The position numbers and the translations under genes are program-made. A stretch of DNA of 64,000 bases from Phoenix dactylifera (Eukaryota; Streptophyta; Magnoliopsida; Arecales; Arecaceae): the NCBI RefSeq assembly GCF_009389715.1, contig NC_052407.1:8776475-8840474 (forward strand), given 5' to 3'. Positions 46,101 through 57,599 of this stretch are shown piece by piece. The notes below the pieces were generated by a model. It made no database searches and was not told where the DNA came from. It saw only the letters and a list, made by a program, of their open reading frames with translations. Positions within the stretch are counted from its first letter, which is position 1. Every line of letters begins with the position of its first letter.

Positions 46101-49100
46101 TGGCTGAACTAAGAATTGATTAATTTTGCACTAAGTTGGTAGCTGGGAACTGATCTTGTACAAAGTCAATTATTTTTTTTGACGGACTGCCTGGGCAATA
46201 AGCTAGGTATATCACCTCAGGTTCTTTGGGCTATTTTACAATTTTGTTTCAATGTTGCACTTCGTTTGCATCTTAGAAAAATTCTTGTTTCAGCTTTGGA
46301 CAAATCCTTAACCAAGGGTTTGGATTAAAATATTTGGTCTCCTACTAGAAACACTTAAATTATTAAGAACAACGATAGGATTAAAAAGTATTAGGTAAAA
46401 GGAGGGTTTTTAGAAAATGACAAAAACATGCGACATCTAGAGTGTTAAAGTACCTTCTACATGCTCTTTTTTTTTCTTGAAGTGAAGCAGAATACATGGA
46501 CTATAGTAGTTTTATGCTTTTCATGTTTTGCCATAAAGAAGTAGGTTGTTTGGTGCCCCATGTTTGCTGGAAACTTGTTTGCCTCTTTGCCACCTTACCA
46601 ATTGAAACTCCGAGAATAATATCATAAGATTATCAATTGGAGGCCTAGTATTTACCAAGAAAAGCTTTAATGCTATTCATATCTTAAGATTTAATTAAGT
46701 TAACATCATCATTGAACTCTCAGACTTAATTTAGTACATATTGTTGGTTAACTTACATTTTTCTTTGATGAGCAACATTGTGGAGATGCTTCATACTATA
46801 ATCACCTAAAACCAAGTAACTTTGGTAACCTAATTTTAGTCTCTAGCATGATATGCTGTACTGGTCGGTACTGGTCAGTACCGAGCGTACCGTACCGGTA
46901 CCGATGGGTACCGGTATCGGTACGCCTGGCATACCGCATACCGTACCGTACCGACATTCGGTACGCCTATATTAGTGCGGCACCGGTACGGGGTTCGGTA
47001 CCGGTACGGCGAACCTTGGTCTCTAGCCTAAAGGTCTTAGCTCGAACTTTAGGGTTTCTTTTGGAGGTTAAGCTTCCCATCAACAATTATGTATAATAAA
47101 GTAATTTGTACGATATAACCAAATCATTAAGGCATAAATACATGCATTTTATTTATGATATGTACCTTTTTATGTAAAGATCATAAAGTTAGTACTTTAT
47201 TATTGATTCTACAATGTTAAATTCTTGTATCCTTTCTATAAATTTTGTTTGGATATTTTGTTTTTGGCACATTTCAGTGACAGTTTTATGGTGAATGGTG
47301 AATAGAGAATAAAAAAAAAATGAAATTTTTGTATCCTTTCTATAAATTTTGTTTGGATATTTTGTTTTTGGCATATTTCAGTGACAGTTTTATGGTGAAT
47401 GGTGAATAGAGAATTAAAAAAAAATGATTTGTTTCCTCATCTCGAGACTATTTCTGGCACTCTTTTCAGAATCATGTGTATTATAAGGCACCAAAATGTT
47501 AAATTATCTAATCCTTTCTGTTAATTTTGTTTTTGCCATCTTTGGGTTAAACAGGGGAATTGAGGAATACTTTAATTAAACATAAAGGACCAATTTTCTC
47601 CCTGAAATGGAATAAGAAGGGTGATTTTCTCCTTAGTGGAAGTGTAGATAAAACTGCTATTGTGTGGGATACGAAAACATGGGAGTGTAAGCAACAATTT
47701 GAATTTCACTCAGGTACTGTGTTCTTGCTATAATTACTTATATGTTTTTGTGCGTTGCTTCTAACGTTAGTGAAATATGACAGCACTGAAGTGTTTGACT
47801 TATGTTTATCTTTTCAGCTCCGACGCTTGATGTTGATTGGAGAAACAATAATTCTTTTGCAACATGCTCAACAGACAATATGATTTATGTTTGTAAGATT
47901 GGTGAGAATCGTCCAATTAAGGGTTTCTCTGGGCATCAGGTTTGTCCATTTTAATCTATTGATAATCATGGTGTGCTTTAACTAATAATTTGATTAAATC
48001 TCATTTGAGTTCCATTGTCATTCTGCCAATGTGATGCGCATCTCCCTTCATTATATGTGCAACTACAAAAACAACAAGCTAATTTCATAGCTTTATCTAA
48101 CTGTATTCTCCTTAATCCTTGTGCATTTTTTCCCTGGAACATGTGGCTCTGAAGTCAACCTTTGCTCTTAACCAGACACGTGCTATGTCAGTTTGATAAA
48201 AAGTTTCAAGACTGATTTATAGTCTGCTGGTGCTTGTAAGCAATGAAGTATCAGTTCCTATATATCATCAACTTGTTAAGTTTTGGGTTTTTAAAAACTA
48301 AAATATATGCAATTTAAAAACATGGCATATCCGTGCCTTCTTATAATTCTAGTTAAGGTTTCTTTTAATCTTGTGGAGTATGGTCAAAGTGTATCTTCTT
48401 GGGCAGTGTTGACAAGTCTCTATTTGTCTAGCCAGCTTGATCAGATCCATTGCCGATTAGACTAGGATGACTTCATTATATTAATTAAAACAATTCAAAG
48501 CAAGCAATATAATGGAAGAACTGTTTGAACTAGACAGGGTTGTTTATACTGCAGAGCCCGCTAGATGATTCGTTGAAACTACAGAGGAAAAAAATAAGGA
48601 ATGCAAAGTTTTTTGGCTTAAAAAATGAAAGGTGCTTTGGGTAAAAGATGGAAGGCCAATGCTGTAATGATTGTCACTTTAGTACTGATTAATGAAAGAT
48701 CTTGTAGAATATAGGTAAAACCTGTACACGAAAAAATTCCTCATTGGGCCACTGCAAGTATTTTTTTTTTCAGGCTGTCTTGTGGATCAACTCCTGCTTG
48801 AAGTGAAAACTATCATCTCTATCCTAAAAAATCATGATTATTCTCTACAGTGGCATACCAAGGCTCCGGAGCTTTTAGTTTCTTTTGAAAAATGGAATCT
48901 TTTTTATGTTGTAAACAAGAGATGAACGGCCACTATTGAGCTACACTTGTTATGACTGGTAGAAGCTTGAAGCATCATTCAGTACCAACAAATCCATATT
49001 TGAGCATTTCAGCCCAAATTTATAATTATTTAAAATAAACTTAGTTCAAAAAAAAAGAGAAGTGGAAAAATCAGAAAAAATATCAAAAATTTGAAATTTA

Positions 49101-52100
49101 TAAAAGAAAATATAGCAGCGATTGCTACATTGTATTGCCAATCTAGTAGAGGTTATAGAAAAGTTTCCATAAAGTTAAAAATATCTTATGCATATAATCG
49201 TTGATATATTAAGAAAAGAAGGATGTAATAGATGAGAGCCTAAAAATACTAAAATCAAGTGATACACTAGTAAGTAGGAAGGGTTCATGCTTTGCTAACA
49301 AGGCCATAGATCTCAAAAACTTTTAATTTCTTAGGATGAAATCACTTGTTACATGGAAAATGCTTATTGTCTATGTTGCATTTTTGTGTCAATTCTGATA
49401 AATCAACAAATATGCATAACAAATAAATCAACAATTTTTAACACCTCTCTTTGAGTCTTTCTTTAGGGGATGTGCTATTTGATAGCCTCCTGTCTCAACA
49501 TAATTATGTTGGATATGATGATTTTTTTTAAACGGTTAGATAGTTATAAATTAGGGAAATAGTTTGATAAAGTGATCACTTGTACCAGCAAAGTTACTGC
49601 TTGCCCTTAGTTGAAGATTGGATACCTGGTTTTTAATATGTCCATGCTCTTTGAGTAACTATAGTTCCATTTCAGAGTTCAAGCCTCTATAAACTATAGC
49701 GCATGCTAGTGCAAAATAATCAGCTATAATTGAAAATATTCTCTGCTGGTTGAAATAGAGATTGTGAAATTCAGTTGGCATGAGAGAATAATTCATCAGT
49801 TATTCATTTCAGGGTGAAGTTAATGCCATCAAATGGGATCCAACTGGTTCACTGTTGGCTTCATGTTCTGATGATGGAACTGCTAAGGTAACTGAACATC
49901 CCTGAAGCAAGAACTGTTTCTGTATGGCTTAGCTTTACGTGTCATTTGGATGTCTTTCCATGTCCATCATATCCATATGTTACCAGATTTAAAATATATT
50001 ATAGTCAACATTTGTACATCCTTCTCTTAAGTTATATTCTTTTAGTCAATTTAAGGTGTCACTTTTATTTTGTGTAGAGCCATATTTTCTTATTGTTTGA
50101 GGATAACTGTAAACATAATCTCAACTATCAAATGTTGTCCCAGCTATCTATAAGCAGCTAATACAATGCTGTTTTCAATAGACAATTCAATTTTTTTCTA
50201 AAAATTCTGCTTCAATTTATGAATGGTTTTCAACCTGCTTCAACCATTTTACTTTTTCTATCTTGGCTTGGGACATCATCTGCCACGATATGGTATTGTA
50301 CTATTTGTTCCTAGACATTATGCCCAACTCCTTGAATTTACTCGATGGTCCCTGATATTTGACGTGGAATATAAGTAGCTGTCTGGTGCAAGAACCTAAA
50401 AAGAAAATTTACTTCGAACCAGCCTCCTTGTTCCATTTGATAAGTGGAAACTTTTACTAGAGATTGAATCTGATGTCTTGTATAAAATTTTGACAGATTT
50501 GGAGTCTGAAGCAGGACAAATGTCTGCACGACTTCAAGGAGCATAGCAAGGTTCTGGATCTTTTGCTTAACATAACACCTTTTAGACAACTTTGTTACAG
50601 ATCTTGAATATTTTTTTTTCAGGAAATATATACTATTAGATGGAGCCCCACAGGTCAGGGTACAAATAACCCCAATCAGCAATTGGTGCTGGCAAGGTGA
50701 TCTTTTTCTTAATATTTCTAATACTGAGTTTGACTATATATGTCTCAAGCACTTGTTACTAGGAGTATTTTGACCCGTAATGAATAGGCTAGCATATTTT
50801 GGATTATAGCTTTAGATCTAGGTGTATTTGACCCCTAATGAATAGGCTAGCATATTTTGGTTTGTAGCTTCAGAACTTAAATGTGTACTGGTGCCTCATA
50901 TTACCATGCATAGTCATACCCCATGGGTTTCACAATTAGCTAGGAAGGACCTAATTATCCATCCTTGTCATGTTTGGTGGCAAAAAAAAAAAAAAAAATC
51001 AAAGAGATGAATTGTGTATTTTCTTTAAACCTGGTTTATTATCCCAAATCAACTAATTTGAGATCTCTATCCTGTTCCTTATTGGTTAAGTGTAATTATT
51101 TTAAGTGTGACTTGTTTTTGTTGGGGCACTTTTTTTTTTTTTTAATTTGCCCGTAAAATAACGAGCTTCCAGTCCCTGCCTAATCAATGACCTCATCATG
51201 AATTAAAAAGTTTGTTTTCGCAAAGCTATGGATTAGTTCTACTATGGCTGGAGCCTGGGACATGTTAATACTGTTCCCTTGTTTGTTGATTTTGGGTTTT
51301 ATTTTTCACTTATGTGGGCCTTTTCTCGGCTCTCTTTCTAGTATGCTTATGCTTTGTCATGGAAAACCAGATATGTAGAAGAGATGATATAATGAGAGGT
51401 TGTCAGCTATTCCTTTCTTTACAGCCTGTGTAACTACTTACATTTTATATGGAGTTGAAGAGCAAAATCAATTTAGGTATTGGTCGTATGTTTTCTTTAA
51501 TTGGTAAATTGATGGTATATAGTCCAAATAGTGTCAAACCCAAACATCAATCTGTAAACTAGAATAATGTTTTTGGGGGCAAGCTTAGGTGGTCACAATG
51601 TTCTTTTGCTAGTTTTTGACTATCTGCTTTTAGACTGCAATTCTTTGAACAGTGTCTGGCATGCTGGCAAATAGTAATTAGTTTGCTTTAGGAATTTCAG
51701 AGTATAAGATATGTGAAGAATGTCGCGCGATACTTGGGAGTACTATTTATGACCTACAGATATCAGTTATCACTGTGCTAACCTGACCAGTTAACTTGTG
51801 TTCTGTTTCTTAATGTGTTCTTTACCTCTGTGGACTTTCTGCCACATGAAACAAGTGCTTCAAATTGTGATTTAGGTTTCGGTATTAACTTATACCATGA
51901 CCAATGAACTAGTGTAGAACACTGTACTTTTTGGCGCTTTATAATTGTTTTTGTTATTTCATCATATTGAAAGGTAATCTGCAGTCAAGGTGGTCATCGA
52001 AGACTTCCTTGCTTGAGAATCCTTTTTAACAGATCTGAGTTCCCCCCTCCTCCCTCCCTTGGTCCTGGTTTCCTACCATCGAAATCCATATGACACTGCC

Positions 52101-52935
52101 AGCATGTTGCATTTTTTCTGTAAAAACATTTCTGTGATCATGACTCTGTAGAAAGGCATCCCTCAGCAGCAGGAAGGTGCAGAACAAAATATGAAAGCAT
52201 GGATACCAGCACATCCACCAACACAACTTGCACATTAGTTTCAGGTTGTTTAGGTTATATTGCTTTTATTGAATAGTTATACTGGTGAATATATTGTGCT
52301 TTTATTGCATCTAATGGCTACAATGCATCCTTGAACTGATTTTTTTTGCACTGAGGTAAATACTTTGATCTTTCAAGAAATTGTTCATAAGAAATCTTAA
52401 GGTGCAAATGATATGCTCAATAAGCCTCTCCAGAGCCATGATACCAGCCTTACATATCTACTATGTATTGCAAATTCACAATCGCTTCTAGCAATATCAC
52501 TCTCTCTCCTGGCTACTATTAATCACTGATTTTGGCAAATATACAGTGCATCCTTTGACTCGACGATAAAGCTATGGGATGTGGAGCTAGGACGCCTTCT
52601 GTACAGCTTAGATGGTCACAGGTACGACTGCAGACGCAATGCATGACATTGATGTTTTAATTAAGGTGATGATAATGTTTTTCTAACCATCAATTTCTAA
52701 TTATATAAATACCAGGCAACAGGTATACTCTGTGGCATTTAGTCCAAATGGAGAGTATTTGGCAAGTGGGTCCTTGGATCAATGCCTGCATATATGGTCA
52801 GTGAGAGAAGGGAGGATTCTGAAGACATATAGGGGAGGTGGTGGCATTTTCGAAGTCTGTTGGAACAGGGAAGGCGACAAAATTGCAGCCTGTTTCTCCA
52901 ATAACACAGTATGTGTAATGGATTTCAGAATGTAG
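40171..52935 (+). CDS. HOS15: LisH and WD40 repeat protein, HOS15/TBL1-like
   Basis: Nuclear WD40 protein homologous to Arabidopsis HOS15 and animal TBL1. HOS15 works with histone deacetylases in gene repression (cold response, flowering) and as a CUL4 ligase substrate receptor. Fourteen exons join in one frame to 560 residues: 40171-40237, 41052-41197, 41320-41653, 42769-42863, 42966-43012, 44689-44839, 45026-45089, 47555-47713, 47818-47939, 49813-49887, 50497-50550, 50623-50696, 52547-52621, 52716-52935. All introns have GT/AG ends. A LisH dimerisation motif lies at about residues 10-42 ([15 protein letters not shown]), a Lys/Glu/Arg-rich helix at about 100-175, and eight WD40 repeats from about 208 to the end (for example [23 protein letters not shown]). 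It is somewhat shorter than Arabidopsis HOS15 (about 610), mainly in the charged linker. No defects seen. Confidence 0.95.
43640..43875. repeat. CT tract plus GGTATGG-type repeat in intron 5
   Basis: A 90-bp CT-rich run (43685-43775) is followed by CCGCCGGTATGGCTTGGTAT and related words. The layout matches 8760-9043, so it may be a diverged member of that dispersed family. Confidence 0.4.
46850..47022. repeat. TACCGGTAC-rich dispersed repeat in intron 7
   Basis: More than fifteen overlapping GGTAC/TACCG words within 170 bp, many self-complementary (GGTACCGGTACC-like), ending GCGAACCTTGG exactly as the 8760-9043 copy does. Confidence 0.65.
47227..47428. repeat. 104-bp tandem duplication in intron 7
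   Basis: Two nearly identical 104-bp units start at GTATCCTTTCTATAAATTTTG (47227 and 47331). Each contains a TTTCAG|TG acceptor-like site. A third, degenerate start (ATCCTTTCTGTTAATTTTG, about 47511) leads into the real acceptor of exon 8 at 47554. Confidence 0.85.
50770..50880. repeat. 58-bp tandem duplication in intron 12
   Basis: Two copies of a unit containing TAATGAATAGGCTAGCATAT, at about 50772 and 50830, with a few differences. Confidence 0.8.
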
Positions 52936-53697
52936 GCGGCTGTTGGTATCCTAGGAACAATCTACTAAGAGGCTTGACTTAGGGTTTTCGAGGATGGCAG
53001 ATCTAAGAATATGCCTTGTAATTGCATGTTGTTTCATTTGTTACCCTTCATTTTAACCTGATCATGTTAATCAGTGTTGCACTCTGACTGAAGTATGCAA
53101 AATGCTTGAGAACTCCATGTTTAAGGAAGAAAGTGTATATAAGATTATTCTTCAAGCTGGACTCATGCTCTGGATATTTATCTTTAACATGAGTAGTACT
53201 GATGATTGGTTGGCTTTTGATAGGCTTCCGGCCGGCCTTTTGCTGTTTATAAAAGTTTGTCAATTAGTGAGAGTAAATGGCATGGACTGATAGGAGATCT
53301 AGTATATTTATATCTGTACATTTTGATTGCGTTTCACGAAATATGTGGATGGCTTGAATACATACAGATCTCATGGTTGCGTCTCATGTTTTTCTCTTTG
53401 AAAAACACACACAATTTATACTGTCTTTCTGTGCTGCATATGGGATTTTACTTCTCAATTAATCTGTAAATTTTACCGGCCGTGGCTATCCGTGACTGGC
53501 TGCGCCAAGCGGACGCTATATATTGCTTAATGCTTTTTCTTTTCCCTTTTATTTGAATTTTGTGATGCTGCTTGATCTTCTGCTTTACAAATTTTTATTA
53601 TTTACATTTTTGCTGTCTTTATTATTTGCTTTGGAGACTTTTAGACACTAGACTCAAGACAGTTTTTAAGAAACATAGCAAGTTACTGCTACGTAGT
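52936..53697. other. 3' region of the LisH-WD40 gene
   Basis: Probable 3' UTR followed by AT-rich spacer. Short frames at 53102 and 53257 are not recognisable. The gypsy-type LTR starts at 53698. Confidence 0.4.
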
Positions 53698-55138
53698 TGT
53701 GAGAATTGGCCCAATTGGGCCATTTCAGATTGGTGCCAGCATTGCCCACGGACTTCAATCGAGATGTTCGAAATTTTTGGGATTGAAATTGAGGAGGATG
53801 CATTTTTACTTTGCCGGATTTCCATGCTGTTGGGATAAGATTGCCTGCAGTTGTATTCGGTGGGGATTTGTCGGGCTGGTGTAAACGGCCGGCGGTCGTT
53901 GGAGCTTATTGTCTCTTCCAAAAGTCTTCTATAAATACTCGAGTCCTTTTGGTTTGATTCACCACAAGCTCTTCTCCCTCCTCTTTCTTCTTCTCTGATA
54001 GCCACCGCACCATCTCAGCCGGGCACCGCTGCCAAAACTTTTTCCGCGTCTCTCTAATTTCTTCTAAAGCCCATTTCTCTATTTTTTTTCTTATTTCAAG
54101 ATCCACTTTTTTCGTTAGAAGCCGCTGCCGTCGTGAAGTCCACTGCCACTGCAACTCCAGTGAGCTTCCTTCCTACTCCTTTTCCATTTTTCTTCCCAAA
54201 CTAAGTCTTGTTCCTTTGTTCCAAGCCAAACTGAAGATGTCCTTGCCTTCTTCCTCTATTGCCGATGTCGTCGGCTAGCCATCGACCCCTTGCTAGCCAT
54301 CGAATCTTCTTCCATCTCTTCTTTTCATTCTCTTTCCTCTCATCCTTCTCTCCATTCTATTTTCTTCATCCTCCTCTCATTCTTTATTTCTATTCACTTT
54401 ACTTATTTATTTACTTATGAATTAGTTTCTCAAATCCTCTTTTCTCTCTCCCTTGATGCATGGGTCATTTATGTTGATTGATTTAAGTTGGCCCATGCCA
54501 TTGACAACCAAACCTAGACCCTTGATTGAATCCGGATTGAGATTCTCTCTCTTCTCCCTCATTCTCTCTCTAGGTAGGCTCAGGGATCCTAGTGTAAGTC
54601 TTGCTTTTCTATTGGTCGGATCCAAGTTGCCCCGTATGGAGGCCCTGAATCGCTCCGGTACTCAGGCGGTAGACCAGTTCATTACTTTATTCTCCTATCG
54701 GATCTTTTTAAAATTTGACTACTATTGATCTTCATTGTGTTACGTAAATCATATCCGAACCTGATCAATTGAGTTCATCTTGATCGGATCGACCCGGGCA
54801 GTCCAGCACTATCACTTGACCAATCTGATTTAGGGGTATTAAGCTGTATTCCCAATAATATTTTTAATTTTTTGACTTCACTTGGCTTCTAAGGTGATGA
54901 TGAAATTAATTGGATTTTAATGATATTAAAATAGGTGAACCTGACTCGCTTACCTGAAGTAGAATTTTAAAGCAAAAAGAGGTAAATAACCTAATGCTTC
55001 CATGTGTGTTTTCCGAATTTTGGTAAAATGATAATTAGTTTATTATATATGATTATAATACCTATTTTATACTTGGTCAAATGGGTTGAGCATGTTATTA
55101 TTACAATAGTAAATCTTTTTAAATATATTATGTACTAA

Positions 55139-55386
55139 TGTTATTCTTAGAATTATTATAGGACCATTGAGCCAAACATAGTTGGCCTCCATAAAGGCTG
55201 ATTGTGCCAAACTTAGTCGGCCTTACCAAACTTTACTTTTTGATTGATTTATGATTGATTGTGTCAAACTTAGTTGATCTTACCAAATTTCATCAACCTC
55301 CTAGTACTATATAAAGGCTGCCTTTATACATTGTAATTGACGGACAGAAATTCAATTCTTTTCTCCCATTCTTTCTTTTCAATGCA
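55139..55386 (+). repeat. 5' LTR of the gene-capturing element
   Basis: 248 bp, TG...CA ends. It contains an internal duplication of a TGTGCCAAACTTAGT-type phrase (about 60 bp) that the 3' LTR lacks. A TATATAAAGG box lies near 55310. Confidence 0.75.
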
Positions 55387-55955
55387 GTATCAGAGTCACC
55401 GATCACGTAATTTGTTGTCATCATTTCTTTCGCTTTAGCTGTGGTCGTCGTCATCATCATTTACAGATCCTCTATTTCTTCTGTCTCGTTTGGAGGATAG
55501 CCGAGGCTCTGTCCCCGGCAACTTCTAAAGCTCCCATCTTCAAATCTAAGAAAAATTTAGTTTTTCTTTTTCTTATTTTTTGAGATGCGTAGGCGCTGTA
55601 GCGGCCTTTCTAGCTTCAGGATTGTCACCTCCCAATTCCTCCTAATCTTGTCCTCCACCTCCGAGTACAACCGCCCAAGCCTCTCTAAGTTGCCTGACAA
55701 CAAAGCCGAGAGAGGCGACCTGCGCGCCAAGACGCGCTTCCGTGCAAGCGCTTGACCCGGCACGCTCATGTCAAATCTGACGCCTCCCGAATCCCGACCC
55801 ACCCCGCTTCTCCGTAAGACGGTAACTACCTCTTGACCTCATCTTCTTCCCCTCTTCCCCTCCCCCCAAAAGAAAAAAAAACCCTTCTTATCGTCTTTCG
55901 ACTAGCTTTTTCTAAGGCTCCGGCCAGATTTTTTCTAGGGTTTCGCCGCGAGTGC
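55387..55955 (+). other. Leader region of the gene-capturing element
   Basis: Primer site, then about 550 bp with no recognised domain. A minus-strand frame (55802-55557) contains RLYSEVEDKIRRNWEVTILK, which I cannot assign; it may be a further captured piece. The last 100 bp resemble a plant 5' UTR (TTTCTAGGGTTTCG). Confidence 0.4.
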
Positions 55956-56330
55956 ATGGCAGTGAGCCTTCTGCAGTTTCATGAGGTGTCTGCCCTCTGC
56001 ATTGGGAAGCCGACGATGAAGTCTCTGCCGCCGTCCGCCACCATTAGAGAGGCCCTCCTCACCCTTAAGAGAGGTGGAGAGACTTTTGTTAGCATGTGGG
56101 TCGCTGATCGGGCGTCGCCGGAGAAGAAGGTGTGCGTCGGCAAAGTTTGCATGGTGGATGATGTCCTCTGGTGCCTCTGCTCCAAGGAGAACATCTCTTC
56201 CCTCGGGGCCGCACTCGCCATCCGCCCCCACGATCCCGCCCTCGTTGCGCTTCCCCTCATCAGCTGCGCCCTCGCCGACCAGACCTCCATCGCCGTCGTC
56301 CCCGACGACGGCAAGCTCATAGGCGAGATC
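55956..56330 (+). pseudogene. Captured fragment of a CBSX5-like CBS-domain gene
   Basis: From ATG 55956 the frame begins MAVSLLQFHEVSALCIGKP, as plant CBSX5 proteins do, and continues about 95 residues. It then jumps to a later part of that protein (ALPLISCALADQTSIAVV, then DDGKLIGEISP), so an internal stretch of the parent is missing. CBSX5 proteins are small cystathionine-beta-synthase-domain regulators; this copy cannot be functional alone. The frame runs on without a break into the proteasome fragment through a shared Ser-Pro. Confidence 0.8.
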
Positions 56331-56570
56331 TCCCCCGATGGCCACCTGTTCTAGGTGGAGTATGCCCTCGAGGCCGTCCTCAAGGGCAACGCCGCCGTCG
56401 GCGTCAGTGACACCGACACCATCGTCCTCGGCGTTGAGAAGAAGGCCACCTCAAGCTTCAGGACTCCAAATCGGGGAGGAAGATCGTGAGCCTGGACAAC
56501 CACATCGCGCTGGCGTGCGCGGGGCTGAAGGCCGACGCGCGGATCCTTAGCAACTTGGCCCGCGTCAAAT
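56331..56570 (+). pseudogene. Captured fragment of proteasome subunit alpha type-7
   Basis: Starts SPDGHLF, the conserved N-terminal motif of 20S alpha subunits. A TAG (56352-56354) then stands where the parent has CAG for Gln, followed by VEYALEAVLKGNAAVGV, TDTIVLGVEKK and, after a frameshift near 56450, KIVSLDNHIALACAGLKADAR. The order and wording are those of plant alpha-7 (PAD1/PAD2). It covers roughly residues 10-90 of the parent and breaks off at LARV. The 5' junction lies in frame with the CBSX5-like piece. Confidence 0.88.
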
Positions 56571-56782
56571 TCCAGAATCTCATGGCCGTCAGCCTCGACT
56601 ACTATGAGATCCTCATGTCCTGCTCTCGTAGCAGCACCAGCGGCGAGATGAGTTCCGAGGAAAGGGCCCAGCCGCTCAGGCCGGCATCTCCCCAGGCCTC
56701 ATCCGTATGTCCATGGGCTATAGTGGCACGTTGGAGCAACAATGGGGCCAGTTCGAGAGGGGCCCTCGCACTCACGCAGTAG
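56571..56782 (+). pseudogene. Captured C-terminal fragment of methionine gamma-lyase
   Basis: Directly after the proteasome piece the frame reads LMAVSLDYYEILMSCSRSS and TSGEMSSEER. After a frameshift near 56670 it continues AGISPGLIRMSMGYSGTLEQ and QWGQFER. This is the C-terminal end of plant methionine gamma-lyase, a PLP enzyme that cleaves methionine to methanethiol. After one extra G, ALALTQ and a TAG (56780-56782) probably represent the parent's own stop codon. Catalytic regions are absent. Homology here is clear, though the exact junction with the proteasome piece is uncertain by about 10 bp. Confidence 0.8.
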
Positions 56783-56852
56783 CACGCATCGCAGGATGCT
56801 ACCATGCATCTACTACAAGGTCCAAGAGAGGTCTGGTGCCTCAATCAGAGAG

Positions 56853-57170
56853 AGTTAAGCTTCCTGAGCATCCGCTTCCGGTGCTTATATTTCTCCAGAG
56901 ATGAGAGAGTTAAGCTCCTCGAGCACCCGCTTTCGGTGCTTCTGTTTCTCTGGAGATTAGAGCTTCTCGAGCACCTACTTTCGGTGCTTTTATTCCTCTG
57001 GAGATGAAGGAGTTAAGCTTCCTAAGCACCCGCTTCCGATGTTGCTGTTCCTCCAGAGATAAGGAATTTAAGCTCCTCAAGCATCCGCTTCTGGTGCTCC
57101 TATTCCTCCGAAGATGAGGGAGTTAAGCTCCCTGAGCACCCGCTTCTGGTGCTCTTGTTCCTCTATGGAG
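56853..57170. repeat. 55-bp minisatellite downstream of the captured genes
   Basis: Five to six tandem units of about 55 bp sharing GAGTTAAGCTCC, GAGCACCCGCTT and CGGTGCTT, each ending in a CTCTGGAGAT-like phrase. It lies between the captured methionine gamma-lyase end and the copia tail. Confidence 0.88.
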
Positions 57171-57599
57171 GCAGAGGCGACGCACGCCACACTGTACTGT
57201 CAGAAGCTTAGCGAATGTAAACTTGACAAGTGCAGTTCTATTCTCGATCACGCAGGAGCAGCGCGCCACACCGTATCGTCAGAAGCTTGGTAAAGGTAAA
57301 CTTGGCAAGTACGATCTCGCTCTCGATCATGAAGGCATACATCTATATGGCGCAGCCCCAGTCCTCAATCTCCGATTTTATTTGCTGCCTCCAGCTCCTT
57401 CATCATCTAGTTTGAGGTCTCTTGCTCTTCTTTTATGGTGCTTTCGTCTACGAGCATCGTTGAGCTTCAATTGTCTTCTCTCTAAGATCTATCCTCGCTA
57501 CGGATGTTTTCACCAAAGTTTATCCTTCTGGCATCTTCAGATCTCTTCTTTCCAAACTCAAGTTGGTGTATACTTTACCACCTTGAGTTTGAGGGGACA
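57171..57599 (+). mobile_element. Residual copia 3' sequence
   Basis: Two imperfect copies of a unit around CAGAAGCTT..GTAAACTTG.CAAGT lie at 57200-57330. A frame near 57495 reads DVFTKVYPSGIFRSLLSKL, the typical end of copia RNase H, leading to the polypurine tract. It shows the element's origin. Confidence 0.6.

Noticed and set aside
55956..56782. Three small genuine genes in tandem (CBS protein, proteasome, lyase)
   Set aside because: Each is only a part of its family, they share one broken frame, and LTRs flank the set; capture by a retrotransposon explains all of this better.
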